Shown: positions 1-10,800, counted from the stretch's first letter. The stretch is 64,000 bases of DNA from an uncultured Aquimarina sp. (GCF_947492965.1 NZ_CANLOZ010000003.1:434001-498000); one strand, 5' to 3'. Notes: a model not told the origin generated them from the sequence alone. Numbers and translations are program-made.

Positions 1-771
1 GATAAAAATAATGAAGTAATCGCGGCTCAAGGTATCGTAAGAGATATTACAAGCCAGATAGAAGCACAGCAACTAAAAGAAGAATTACTTAGGAATCTCG
101 AACAAAGTAATAAAGAGCTAAATGATTTTGCACACGTGGTGTCACATGATTTAAAATCACCACTTCGTAGTATGAATGCTCTGATTACCTGGTTCAAAGA
201 AGACTATGAAGATAAACTAGACGAAGGAGCTATGAAATCATTCGATTCATTACTCAATAAAATTGAAAAAATGGATCATATGATCGACGGGATTTTAAGC
301 TATTCGAGTATTGATAAAAACGAGAAGGAGAAGCAGAAAGTCAATCTTAATAAAATTGTATCCGATATATTAGAAATGATTTTCATCCCAGAAACTTTTA
401 GCGTAAATATCCATGATATGTTACCAGTTGTAATGGGAGATAAGTTTAGATTTCAACAATTGTTTCAGAATATTATTAGTAATGCAATAAAATATAATGA
501 TAAAGAAAAAGGTGTTTTAGATATCAAATGTAGAGAGATTGGTGGTTTTTGGGAGTTTACGCTTGCAGATAATGGACCAGGAATTCCAAAGGCATACCAC
601 CGCAAAATTTTTGAGATTTTTCAAACAGCACAGGATAAAACTAAGTCTACCGGTATTGGATTATCGATCGTAAAAAAGATCGTTAATATGTATGGCGGAG
701 AAGTACAAGTTTCATCCGAAGAAAATAAAGGCACAACATTTTTATTCACTCTTAAAAAAACCTCTAAATGA
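1..771 (+). CDS. Sensor histidine kinase, 5'-truncated by window edge (PAS/PAC tail plus HisKA and HATPase_c)
   Basis: Frame is open from base 1 (DKNNEVIAAQGIVRDITSQIEAQ.., PAC-like); H-box VSHDLKSPLR, N-box NIISNAIKYND, G-boxes DNGPGIP and GIGLSIVKK. The listed ORF start at 136 is internal. Confidence 0.9.
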   Translation, partial: DKNNEVIAAQGIVRDITSQIEAQQLKEELLRNLEQSNKELNDFAHVVSHDLKSPLRSMNALITWFKEDYEDKLDEGAMKSFDSLLNKIEKMDHMIDGILSYSSIDKNEKEKQKVNLNKIVSDILEMIFIPETFSVNIHDMLPVVMGDKFRFQQLFQNIISNAIKYNDKEKGVLDIKCREIGGFWEFTLADNGPGIPKAYHRKIFEIFQTAQDKTKSTGIGLSIVKKIVNMYGGEVQVSSEENKGTTFLFTLKKTSK

Positions 772-1901
772 AAATTCAACAATACGAAAGAAACGGACAA
801 GGTGAATGGGTAGCTACCCAATCCTATACCGAAAAGTTACGGAACCCGTTGGTTTTAGTATTTGGAAATCGATTCATTTTAGAAAAAGAACCGATTTTAG
901 AAGAGGTATCAGGACTTTTTGGAACCAGTGAAATAATTATTGGCTCTTCTGCTGGAGAAATTTTAGGAGGTAATGTTTCTGACAATACAGTTTCACTAAC
1001 AGCTATAGAATTCGAAAGAAGTACCATAAAACTAAGTCGTCAAAATATTCTGGATAATGATAAGAATACCTTTGAAACAGGAAAAAAATTAGCAGCTGGA
1101 TTACCCGCCGATAACCTGAAACATATTTTTATTGTTAGTGAAGGAAGTTTTGTAAATGGTTCTGCACTAATTGATGGTATCGAAGAAGTATATAAAGACA
1201 TTCCATGTACTGGAGGACTGTGTGGTGATGATGCAAGGTTCGAAAAAACACTAGTCGGATATAACGAAAAGCCCAAAGAAGGAGAAATTGTTGCAGTTGG
1301 ATTTTATGGAGATACCTTACAGATTACGAGTGCTCAATATGGAGGATGGAATCCATTTGGTCCAGAAAGAATTATTACAAAATCAGTAGATAATATTTTA
1401 TACGAGTTAGACAATCAACCAGCGCTGGATTTGTACAAAAAATACTTAGGAGATAAAGCATCAGAATTGCCACAGTCCGCTCTTTTATATCCACTAAGTG
1501 TGAAAACGGAAGGGCGTAAAGAAGCAATCGTAAGAACGATACTAAATATCGACGAAGAAAAAAATGCCATGATTTTAGCAGGTGATGTACCAGAAGGATC
1601 TGTGGTGCAGTTGATGATGGCTAATATCGATAAAATTGCGGAAGGAGCTTCGAAAGCAGCAGAAATTGCTATGGAGTCTCGTGATAAAGATCCACAATTA
1701 GCGCTATTGGTAAGTTGTATCGGAAGAAAATTGGTAATGGATCAACGAGTAGAAGAAGAGATAGAGGAAGTCATTGAAGAGGTAGGTAAAAATGCAGCGA
1801 TTACAGGTTTTTATTCTTATGGAGAGTTAGCACCTTTTAGTAATAGTACAAGATGCGAACTCCATAATCAAACCATGACCTTAACCTTATTGAGTGAATA
1901 A
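768..1901 (+). CDS. FIST-domain (FIST_N/FIST_C) sensory protein 1
   Basis: 377 aa; GGLCGDDARF.., GWNPFGPERIITKSVDNILYELDNQPALDLYKKYLG, C-terminal GFYSYGELAPF; ATGA overlap with the upstream HK. Confidence 0.85.
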   Translation: MKIQQYERNGQGEWVATQSYTEKLRNPLVLVFGNRFILEKEPILEEVSGLFGTSEIIIGSSAGEILGGNVSDNTVSLTAIEFERSTIKLSRQNILDNDKNTFETGKKLAAGLPADNLKHIFIVSEGSFVNGSALIDGIEEVYKDIPCTGGLCGDDARFEKTLVGYNEKPKEGEIVAVGFYGDTLQITSAQYGGWNPFGPERIITKSVDNILYELDNQPALDLYKKYLGDKASELPQSALLYPLSVKTEGRKEAIVRTILNIDEEKNAMILAGDVPEGSVVQLMMANIDKIAEGASKAAEIAMESRDKDPQLALLVSCIGRKLVMDQRVEEEIEEVIEEVGKNAAITGFYSYGELAPFSNSTRCELHNQTMTLTLLSE

Positions 1902-1903
1902 CA

Positions 1904-2947
1904 ATGAATTCATTATTGAAGCGACAGATAAGAAAACACTTATCTGAAGAATTAAAAAATAATCCTGAGATACAAAGCTTTTTAGCCGCAATCGAAGGTT
2001 CATATAACACCTACGAAGAGCAATTTTCGATGCTGCAGAGGGCGATGTCGATAAGTTCACAAGAGTTGTTTGACGCTAATAAAAGACTAACAGAAGAAGC
2101 CAAACAACAGCGAATGGTGATAAAAAGATTGAATGATGTTATAAAAACACTTCAATCTATAGGTAACAAAGAAGTAACCAAAGAAATCAAAGATCTTACA
2201 GGAATTGAGTTAGCCACATTGATAGAAGAACAAGCGGCTAAGATTTCTGCCTTTGAAAAGCAAAGAGCAAAGATGCTCAGGGATTTAGAAAAAAGTAATG
2301 AAGAGCTTACAAGCTATGCACAAGTAGTATCGCATGATTTAAAATCGCCTTTGCGCAATGTAAGTGCCCTGATTTCTTGGATAAAGGAAGATGCTGAGCA
2401 AATGGGAGGAACTGCATTAAGTCATCTTGCTCATATCGAAAAGAATATAAGTAAGATGGATAATATGATCGGAGGAATTTTGGAATATTCGCTGGTCGAC
2501 AAAAAGGATAAAATTGTAAATCTGGTAGATTTAAATGTATTGATATATCAAACGATTGAGTCACTACACGCCCCAGATTTTATAGAATTTAGTATAGATA
2601 ATAGGCTTCCTACAATAAAAAAGGATCCGCATAGAATCAAGCAATTATTTCAAAACTTGATTAGCAATGCGATTAAGGGAATGGATAAGGAAGAAGGGTA
2701 TATCTATATTGGCTCTAGAGAAGAAGAAGAGTATTGGGAATTTTACATAAAAGACAACGGAAAGGGGATTCCGGAAAAGTATCACACAAAGATTTTTAAA
2801 ATGTTTCAGAGTATCGACTCCACAAAAGAGTCTACTGGAATTGGATTATCTATTGTTAAAAAGATCATAGATTACTATGAAGGAAAAATTTGGTTGGAAT
2901 CTGTCGTCGGTGAAGGAACTACCTTCTACTTTACGATAAAAAAATGA
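1904..2947 (+). CDS. Soluble histidine kinase with N-terminal coiled coil
   Basis: VSHDLKSPLRNVSALISWIKED H-box, NLISNAIKG, DNGKGIP, GIGLSIVKK; no TM segments seen. Confidence 0.88.
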   Translation: MNSLLKRQIRKHLSEELKNNPEIQSFLAAIEGSYNTYEEQFSMLQRAMSISSQELFDANKRLTEEAKQQRMVIKRLNDVIKTLQSIGNKEVTKEIKDLTGIELATLIEEQAAKISAFEKQRAKMLRDLEKSNEELTSYAQVVSHDLKSPLRNVSALISWIKEDAEQMGGTALSHLAHIEKNISKMDNMIGGILEYSLVDKKDKIVNLVDLNVLIYQTIESLHAPDFIEFSIDNRLPTIKKDPHRIKQLFQNLISNAIKGMDKEEGYIYIGSREEEEYWEFYIKDNGKGIPEKYHTKIFKMFQSIDSTKESTGIGLSIVKKIIDYYEGKIWLESVVGEGTTFYFTIKK

Positions 2948-2954
2948 AAAAAGT

Positions 2955-4055
2955 ATGTTAATAAATTCTACAGACCCCCATAATGTAGCAAAAACAATTA
3001 AAGAAAAATCAAAAGGTCGAAACGTTGTACTATCAATACCAGATAATTATCCGGTAGATGTCGAAATGCTTATCGAAGAATTGAACAAACTCGATGTGCA
3101 GTTCATGGGAGGAATTGTTCCCAAAATCATTTATCAAAATATGGTGTTAGATGAAGGTGTGGTTGCTAATTTTTTAGACCACGTAGTAACTCAGTTTGTG
3201 ATAGAAAACATTAGAGAGAAAGATTTTACTATTCCTCAAATTCCATTTGAAAGAGAAAAAGATTATTGCGCTTTTACCATGCTAGATGGTTTAACTGGTA
3301 ATATATCCCATTATTTATCAGAAGTATATCGGGTGCTCGGTAATAATTGCCTATATCTAGGCGGAGGTGCCGGAAGCCTTACTTTGGAACAAAAACCTTG
3401 TGTTTTTAGTAATGAAGGTTTTTTTATGAATGCAGCCATAACCGTAGTTTATGAAGGTTCAGGCAGTCTAGGTGTGCAACACGGATGGGAAAAAATTGAA
3501 GGTCCTATCATCGCTACAAAAACCGATAAAAATGTAATACAAGAACTGAATTGGAGAAATGCTTTCGAGGTATATAAAGAAATCGTAGAAGCAGATAGCA
3601 ATAAAGAAATAGGTAAAGAAAATTTCTTTGATATTGCAAAATCATATCCGTTTGGTGTTGTAAAAGATAACTCGGAATGTATCGTAAGAGACCCTATTGC
3701 TACAAATGAAAAAGGAGAATTAATATGTGTGGGTGAGGTATTTAATAACACCGTTGTGGATGTATTAAAAGGAAATCGATGTAGCCTGGTAAAGTCTGCA
3801 GAGAAGGCCGCGAAAATGGCCATTGAGAATTTTTCGGATCCCAGGTCTGGAGTCATCATCGATTGTATATCTCGTGCATTATTTTTAGAAGAAGAGTTTC
3901 AAAACGAATTAGATACCGTAGTAGATTTGTTGAAAGAGCAAAATGATCAAATGTTCATTGGTGGAGCATTAACATTAGGAGAAATATCTTCTTTTAATGG
4001 GTATTTAGAACTTTTTAATAAGACTATTGTAGTCGGACTATTTGGTAAAAAATGA
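2955..4055 (+). CDS. FIST-domain sensory protein 2
   Basis: 366 aa; KTDKNVIQELNWRNAFEVYKEIV resembles the FIST_C region of the 768-1901 product; C-term GGALTLGEISSFNGYLELFNKT. Confidence 0.8.
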   Translation: MLINSTDPHNVAKTIKEKSKGRNVVLSIPDNYPVDVEMLIEELNKLDVQFMGGIVPKIIYQNMVLDEGVVANFLDHVVTQFVIENIREKDFTIPQIPFEREKDYCAFTMLDGLTGNISHYLSEVYRVLGNNCLYLGGGAGSLTLEQKPCVFSNEGFFMNAAITVVYEGSGSLGVQHGWEKIEGPIIATKTDKNVIQELNWRNAFEVYKEIVEADSNKEIGKENFFDIAKSYPFGVVKDNSECIVRDPIATNEKGELICVGEVFNNTVVDVLKGNRCSLVKSAEKAAKMAIENFSDPRSGVIIDCISRALFLEEEFQNELDTVVDLLKEQNDQMFIGGALTLGEISSFNGYLELFNKTIVVGLFGKK

Positions 4056-5221
4056 GTGTAAATATCAACAAACATATCGCAGACATTCTTCAGCTCTACG
4101 AGTTTTCTATGTCCATAGGAAAGACGCTAGATTTTCATAAGAATTGTGATAACTTTCTGAAGCTATTGTTGGCCAGAAAAAACCTAAGTGGTTGCTGTGT
4201 AATCTCCAAAGAAGGAGATGACTTTACGAGATCTTATGCATATCCTGATGGATTGGTAGATGATAGAATGATAGAGCATAGTGGATTCCTTACAGATTGT
4301 TTTAAGGATGACACTATAAAAACCGGTATGTTTGAAGATAATACGAAGGAAATGGTTTCTTCCTGTAGAACACAAGGTTCCTGGTTGTTTTTTAACTTAA
4401 AAAACGATAAGGGATTGATGCTCATGAATCATAAAGGAACCCCATTTAATCAGGTAGAGATTAATCAGCTAACACCGATTATGGAAAAATTCTCGATTTC
4501 TCTAAAAGCCTGTGAATCCTTTATGAGAAGAGATAACTTACTAAAGAGATTAACAAAGCAAAATAAAGAGCTAAGAGAATATACACAGGTGATTTCGCAT
4601 GATTTAAAATCTCCACTAAGAAATATTGTTACTTTAATTGCCTGGACGAAAGAAGATGGAGAAAATCTTCAGGATGATGTTATGCAAAACTTAGAAAGTA
4701 TTGAGGATAACATCGAGAAAATGGATAACCTTATAAAGGGATTACATGCATATTCTACGATCGATAAGTTCGAAGAAAATGATAAAGAGATTGAGGTTGC
4801 AACATTTTTGGACGGAATTATAGAATCTTTAGAGGTTCCTGACAATATAGAAATCATGGTAGATAGTAATATCTCTACCTTATCGATACACCCAACACTC
4901 TTTCAAAACCTGTTTCAACATTTAATAAGTAATGCGGTCAATAGTATTGACGAGGAAAATAAAAAAGGAAAAATTAGTATTAACATAAAAGGAGAAGAAA
5001 CACAACTAAAATGTAGCGTTCAGGATAATGGAAAAGGAATACCAGAAAAATATCAAGAACGGGTTTTTGAGCTATTCGAAAGCATAGATTCTAAAAAGGA
5101 ATGCGTTGGAATTGGATTACCAATCATCAAAAAAATTATCGATTATTACGATGGTGATCTGCTATTAGAATCAGAAGAAGGTAAAGGAACCACATTTAGT
5201 TTCTCTTTAAAAAAAGAATGA
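4052..5221 (+). CDS. Histidine kinase with GAF-like N-terminal domain
   Basis: ISHDLKSPLRNIVTLIAWTKED H-box, DNGKGIP, GIGLPIIKK; ATGA overlap with the upstream FIST gene. Confidence 0.87.
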   Translation: MSVNINKHIADILQLYEFSMSIGKTLDFHKNCDNFLKLLLARKNLSGCCVISKEGDDFTRSYAYPDGLVDDRMIEHSGFLTDCFKDDTIKTGMFEDNTKEMVSSCRTQGSWLFFNLKNDKGLMLMNHKGTPFNQVEINQLTPIMEKFSISLKACESFMRRDNLLKRLTKQNKELREYTQVISHDLKSPLRNIVTLIAWTKEDGENLQDDVMQNLESIEDNIEKMDNLIKGLHAYSTIDKFEENDKEIEVATFLDGIIESLEVPDNIEIMVDSNISTLSIHPTLFQNLFQHLISNAVNSIDEENKKGKISINIKGEETQLKCSVQDNGKGIPEKYQERVFELFESIDSKKECVGIGLPIIKKIIDYYDGDLLLESEEGKGTTFSFSLKKE

Positions 5222-5224
5222 ACT

Positions 5225-5545
5225 ATGAACGAAGCCCCAAATTTGTCGTACATTAAAGAATTATCAGCCGGATCAGAAGAATTTGAAGAAAAAATAATCG
5301 GATTGCTCAAAAGAGAATTTCCTGAGGAAAAAAATGAATTTTTGAATAATTACAACAGTAGTGTATTTAAAGCAGCAGCAGAAAATGTTCACAAATTAAA
5401 GCATAAGATCGGAATGCTTGGTTTTGAAGATGGATACCAGACTACGATCGCCTTTGAAGAAGGCTTACTTAAGGGAGAATATTCCTTATTTTCAAAATTT
5501 ATGCTTATTTTAGACTCCATTGATGAATTTCTTAAAAATTTATAA
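5225..5545 (+). CDS. Hpt (histidine phosphotransfer) domain protein
   Basis: 106 aa; ENVHKLKHKIGMLGF is an Hpt-like HxxKHxxG motif; sits between HK and response regulator. Confidence 0.75.
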   Translation: MNEAPNLSYIKELSAGSEEFEEKIIGLLKREFPEEKNEFLNNYNSSVFKAAAENVHKLKHKIGMLGFEDGYQTTIAFEEGLLKGEYSLFSKFMLILDSIDEFLKNL

Positions 5546-5550
5546 GGAGA

Positions 5551-6273
5551 ATGAATTGTATTATTATAGACGATGAAGAAGCAGCGAGGTTAATTATTGG
5601 TCAATTATGCACTCAGGTAGATGATCTGGATGTAATTGAAGAGTTTCCCAACGCCATTCAAGCTATCAAATTCTTGAATAAAGAGTCTATAGATCTTATA
5701 TTTTTGGATATTCATATGCCTGATTTTACAGGGTTTGATTTTATTCAAACCCTTAAGAATCCGCCTAAGATCATTCTAACTACCTCAGACAAGAATTTCG
5801 CTTTAGAAGCTTTTGAATATGAGTGTATTGTAGATTATCTAATCAAGCCTGTAACCTTACCGAGATTTTTAAAAGCCATTCAAAAAGCGGAAAGTACTCC
5901 TGCTTTGGATGTAGCTGCATCTTCATCGAGTACGGGAGAAGCTAAAGGCACAGGTTCTGAAGAAAATGATCTATATATCAATATTGATCGTAGATTAATT
6001 AAAATAGATATTCCTACTATTAATGTGATAGAAGCCAAAGGGGATTATATTCTTATTAAAACAGAAAAGCAAAATTATACAGTGCATTCTACTTTAAAAA
6101 AGATCGAAGAAAAACTTCCTGAAGATGTTTTTTTAAAAGTACATAGATCCTATGTGATTAACTTCAAGAAAATCATCGATATAGAAGATAACAGTGTATT
6201 AATCGCCAAAGATGTGATTCCTGTGAGTAGATCTAAGCGTCCTGAATTAATGAGACGATTAAATCTTCTATAA
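5551..6273 (+). CDS. LytTR-family response regulator
   Basis: REC domain IIIDDEEAA..LIFLDIHMPDFTGF..K; C-terminal LytTR domain YILIKTEKQNYTVHSTLKKIEEKLPEDVFLKVHRSYVIN. Confidence 0.95.
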   Translation: MNCIIIDDEEAARLIIGQLCTQVDDLDVIEEFPNAIQAIKFLNKESIDLIFLDIHMPDFTGFDFIQTLKNPPKIILTTSDKNFALEAFEYECIVDYLIKPVTLPRFLKAIQKAESTPALDVAASSSSTGEAKGTGSEENDLYINIDRRLIKIDIPTINVIEAKGDYILIKTEKQNYTVHSTLKKIEEKLPEDVFLKVHRSYVINFKKIIDIEDNSVLIAKDVIPVSRSKRPELMRRLNLL

Positions 6274-6299
6274 CAGCATCAAAAAATATATTTTTATTT

Positions 6300-6327
6300 A
6301 GATCGTGTTCTACACGATCTTTTTTTA
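6300..6327 (+). terminator. Rho-independent terminator after the LytTR operon
   Basis: agatcgtgttctacacgatctttttttat hairpin plus T-run. Confidence 0.8.
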
Positions 6328-6830
6328 TGCTTAATAATAAAGTTACCTTGGAGTATTCAAATCAATCAGTTTAAAAACACATAATTTTGATTTAATAGAG
6401 ACTATAATCATATATTCTTAGGATAAAATAGTTGCAGTTTTTGTTTTGGAAAAACATCTTCCCCCTTTTCTACCTAACAAGTTGGCATCATCATTATCAA
6501 TATTTCTTTTTAAAGGAAAGAAGCCAAAAGTCCTCCAGTAACTGAGATAGTCACAATAAAAAAATGTATGCATCTATTCTAGTATTAAAGTATCTCTTTT
6601 GTATTAATAAACGTACTATAAACTTTTCATTATCCTTAATTCGTCTTGAAATTGTTCTTTTAAATGATCGAAATTATTGTGCAGTTCGAAGATCGTTTAC
6701 TAGAATTACTTGTATATAAAAACAGTTTGTCGAATTTATAAAATTGATGGTTAAACAAGACGAATGCCATTTATCGAAAGTTTGCTGCTGTTAAACAGTT
6801 AATTACTACCATAAATCGAGTTTCGACGAA

Positions 6831-6904
6831 AATTTTCGTACACAATAACTTACATTTCGTCGATAGACATCTACCATTCGTCGAAAAATACAACCGTTAA
6901 TCGG
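6831..6904 (+). promoter_or_regulatory. Candidate LytTR box array, phased 21/21/20 bp
   Basis: aattttcgtaca (6831), acatttcgtcga (6852), accattcgtcga (6873), accgttaatcgg (6893); accgttaat fits the published LytTR consensus [TA][AC][CA]GTTN[AG][TG]. Confidence 0.6.
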
Positions 6905-7003
6905 TTATCTGAGTAATTTCATTGTAGGAAAAATATGGTATGCGCACTTTATGATTCCACGTTCTATTTTTTATTTACTAATAACCCTAAAAAGACATTT
7001 GCT

Positions 7004-7609
7004 ATGAGATATTTACTGTTTTTATTTTTACTGTTCTTATTACCTTCATGTGCTGTAGAAGACGACTACGTTCCAACATCTATAGAACCAATATTTATGG
7101 ATAATCCATCAGCAAAATTATTAGTTGATATTATCTATGTAGTACCTTCAAAAAACTATAATCAGTCAAAGTACGCAATGGATGAAACTAGATTTATGGA
7201 TTTTATCAATGGTTGTTTTTTTAATAGACATAACATTGGTTTCGAGATGGGAGAATCCAGAGTTCTTATTAATAGCGAGTTATACGATCTTAAGGATAAC
7301 AGAGATCAAGAATCCTCGGTATTCAATACAGAAACTCAGGATTCTTATAGACAAGATAGAATGAACATATATATCATTCCAAGAACAAATACGGTTGCTA
7401 TTGCAGGAATTGGACTGAAGCAAAGAGCATTAATAACTGATGAATTTTTATTCACTACGACTGCTCCACATGAAATAGGGCATGCATTAGGACTTTCTCA
7501 CAAAGAGGTAGAAGGAAACATTATGTGCAGAGTAAAACCTTACTTACGTAAAGAATTTGATAGTGATCAAGTAGATACGATGTATAATAAGATTTTAAGT
7601 ATCAACTAA
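7004..7609 (+). CDS. Metzincin-like zinc metalloprotease lipoprotein
   Basis: HEIGHALGLSH zinc motif, NIMC Met-turn; lipobox LLPSC with start at MRYLLFLFLLFLLPSCA (7004) rather than 6935. Confidence 0.8.
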   Translation: MRYLLFLFLLFLLPSCAVEDDYVPTSIEPIFMDNPSAKLLVDIIYVVPSKNYNQSKYAMDETRFMDFINGCFFNRHNIGFEMGESRVLINSELYDLKDNRDQESSVFNTETQDSYRQDRMNIYIIPRTNTVAIAGIGLKQRALITDEFLFTTTAPHEIGHALGLSHKEVEGNIMCRVKPYLRKEFDSDQVDTMYNKILSIN

Positions 7610-7693
7610 TCTAATAGATCTTATTACTAATAAACCCAGTACAAAATATAAAGAGTATAATAAAATAATGTGTTTCGATTTTTATGTTTACCT

Positions 7694-7730
7694 AAAACGG
7701 TAGGATTTTGATCTCTTCCTACCGTTTTTT
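7694..7730 (+). terminator. Rho-independent terminator
   Basis: aaaacggtagga..tcctaccgtttttt. Confidence 0.8.
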
Positions 7731-7750
7731 AAATCGTTTTAAGCACATTT

Positions 7751-7804
7751 TACCTTTATCGAGGTCAGAAAACCACTCACCTAATCAACAAAACCATTCA
7801 TCGA
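7751..7804 (+). promoter_or_regulatory. Candidate LytTR box array, phased 21/21 bp
   Basis: tacctttatcga (7751), accactcaccta (7772), accattcatcga (7793); followed 29 nt later by TACTTTTG (7834-7841), a Bacteroidota -7 element. Confidence 0.6.
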
Positions 7805-7868
7805 GTAATTCTTTTTAGAGGCTTCATCTTCAATACTTTTGAGATATAGAAACCAAATATTTAAAGCC

Positions 7869-10800
7869 GTGAAAAATACTATTACCTTTTTATTAGCCTT
7901 AATTTGCTTCGCAGCAAATGCCCAACAAACGTTCGAATGTAACGATGGAACTTTTTACCAGGTAATCTCTGGATCAATGAAAGCCTACGATCCTATTACA
8001 GGTTCTTATTCTGAAGCCTTACATTCTTATGATACTTATAACGCTGGTGGTTATAACGTAGTGGATAACTACTTATATGCTATTAAGAAGAGTGATAAAC
8101 ACTTATTACGTATCGCAAAAGATATGGTGATAGATTTAGGAGCAGTTGCTCCAAACGGAACTACAGTTTTTGGAGGTGGATATGCAGCTGATGTAGATCC
8201 AGATGGTAACTTATGGGTATTCCAAAATAATACAAAAAGAACTTTCCATAAAATAATAAATCTTAAAGACTATGATGGTAGTTATTCTCCGCAATTCGAG
8301 ATTGTAGAAGCAGATGTTACTGCGCCAAGTACATGTGCAGACATCGTTTATGTAAATGGAGCTTTTTACGGAGGTAGTAGAGGTAAGATTTTTAAATGGG
8401 ATCTATCTTCAGGAACTCCTGTGTTTTCGAGTAAATCAGTAGCCAATTTACCATCCAGTACGTTTGGAGCTGCTTATGCGGATACAGATAATAGATTATA
8501 TTTTTCAGACAATAATGGAGGTTTATATTTAATCAATGATTATGAAGGCGCTAATCCTTCGGCAACTCTTTTAAACTTAACAGAAACTACCAATTCCAAT
8601 GACGGTTTTAAATGTGCAAGTGGTATTTCTCCTTTAGATAAAGACGCAGATGGTATTTTGGATTCTATGGATGCAGATGTAGATGGAGATGGTTTATCTA
8701 ACGTATTTGAGTGTAATGGTACAGATCCTTATGGAGATATAGATGATGATGGAATGTTTAACTACTTAGATAATGATATCAGTGGTAACGGAGACAATGT
8801 AGTACAAGATGCATTTGATAGAGATAGTGATGGGAATCCAGATTTCTTAGATATCGATTCTGATAATGATGGTATTTATGATATCGTAGAAGCAGGTGGA
8901 GGAGCTAATGATACCAATAATGATGGTGTGTTTAATAATCAAGATATAAACTATCAGGATACAGATAATGATGGAATCGCTGATACGTATGATGTAGATC
9001 AGTTAGGTACAGAATTTATTCCTTTAGATACAGATAATGATCAGGTATATGATTGTTATGATATCGATTCTGATAACGATGGAATTATAGATCTAATAGA
9101 AGGTCAGGAAGAGAACTCCTTTTTAGGACTTTCGGGTAACGATGAAGATGCGGACGGAATGGATGATAACTTCGATCCTGATTTTGGTGGAACTACAAAT
9201 GGAACAGTGAATACAGATAATACCGATGCGTATGATCATTTAGATACGGATTCTGATAATGATGGGATTTCTGATCATATAGAAGCTTATGATAGTGATG
9301 GTGATGGTGTAGCAGAAACAGAAGCTTCTGGAGTAGATTCTGATAATGATGGATTAGATGATCACTATGATCAAAGAAAAACAGGTTTTGATTCTGAAAA
9401 TGGAGGTCAAACACCAGCCAATTTTCCAATACCAGCAATTTGCGATAGATATAACTACTTAGGTGAATTTAATTCCAATGGAAAACCATTGTATTTAGAT
9501 GGACAAGATGTGGTTTCTCAGGAAACAGTAGATATGATACATAATGCATTGCCAGAAGGATATCCAGTTCCTGATTTTAATCCTCATTATATCTCATCAG
9601 GGTATGATACGGATGTAGTAGTACAGGAAAATGCTGAGATTTGGGTAACTTTTGTAGGAGAAGGAGCTGGATATAAAAATACACTTGGATTCTATACGTA
9701 TGATGCAGACAATCCATATACTACCGTTCCGCAGCCAGAAGACATTACAGTAATTTTTCCGAATGTATCTGCCGTAGGTAGTGGAGGTGAGTTAGAAATA
9801 GGGGATAAAGTAAAAATAGGAAGTTTTCCTCCTAATACAGGTATTGGATGGGTATTATTAGCAGATGCATGGAAAGATGGATGTGTAGATACAGGAAACT
9901 GGCAATTATACTCTAATCCTGATTACAACCCAGAAAGTGATGAAACTTTACGATACCATAACGTATTGCTAAACGATCCGGATTCTGAAAGAATAATTCT
10001 TGGATTCGAAGATATTAGAAGAGATTATGCGTCTTGCGATCAGGATTTTAATGATGCATTATTCTATATCACTGCAAGTCCTATTACAGCAATAAAAACA
10101 GATAATTATGCAGATATTAATAGTGCTACAGATGTTACATCGGCAAATGATGGAGGATTAGAAAGTAACGGAGATTTAGCTAGCTTAATTGCTAAGCGTA
10201 ACTTTAATAGAACAAAATCTAATTCGATTTTTAATACTAAAAAATCGCAGAGAAGCTTTCAGCCAGGACTTGTTTCTTATAACTCAAAAAATAATGGAAA
10301 TTTAAGTACATATTTCCCTGCAACGGGAGTACTTGGATCTGAGTCAGCATATGTGTCTAGTCCAGAAGATTTATTAGAAATTACAAATGCAAATACGGTA
10401 TTTTCAGTTGATTATTATAATAACGAAAAAAGAGTGGCAGCTGCTTTAGCAACTTCTACTACAGGTAAGATATATGATCATTCTAAAACAATCTGTGATC
10501 GTCTTAACGGATCTAAATTGTTAGACTTAAGAACTGTAGCTATCAGAAACCATACGATCATTAGTACGCGAATTGAGAGAGCTTCTGGTGAGATTGAGTA
10601 CGCACTTACATTCTCTATCAAAGAAGGAGAATCAGAAAATGAAATTTATAGCCTTTGGAATATAGATAGCTATCCAGAAGGAGATTATACCAATTTCCAG
10701 GTGTGGGGCGGTTCTGTAGCACAAGTAGCTAATATTGCGAATCATATCTTAGATACTTTTATCGCAGAAAAGCCAATGAGAAGTCACGAAGTAGCTGATA

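Noticed and set aside
8630-9400. Repetitive gattctgataatgatgg blocks as a possible CRISPR or satellite array
   Set aside because: They are in-frame coding repeats (DSDNDG) of irregular length, typical of TSP3 calcium-binding repeats; no conserved spacer structure.
9193-9438. Minus-strand ORF rich in His (HHHHHYHK)
   Set aside because: Artefact of antisense reading of the Asp-rich TSP3 repeats (GAT/ATC codons) of the 7869-11828 gene.
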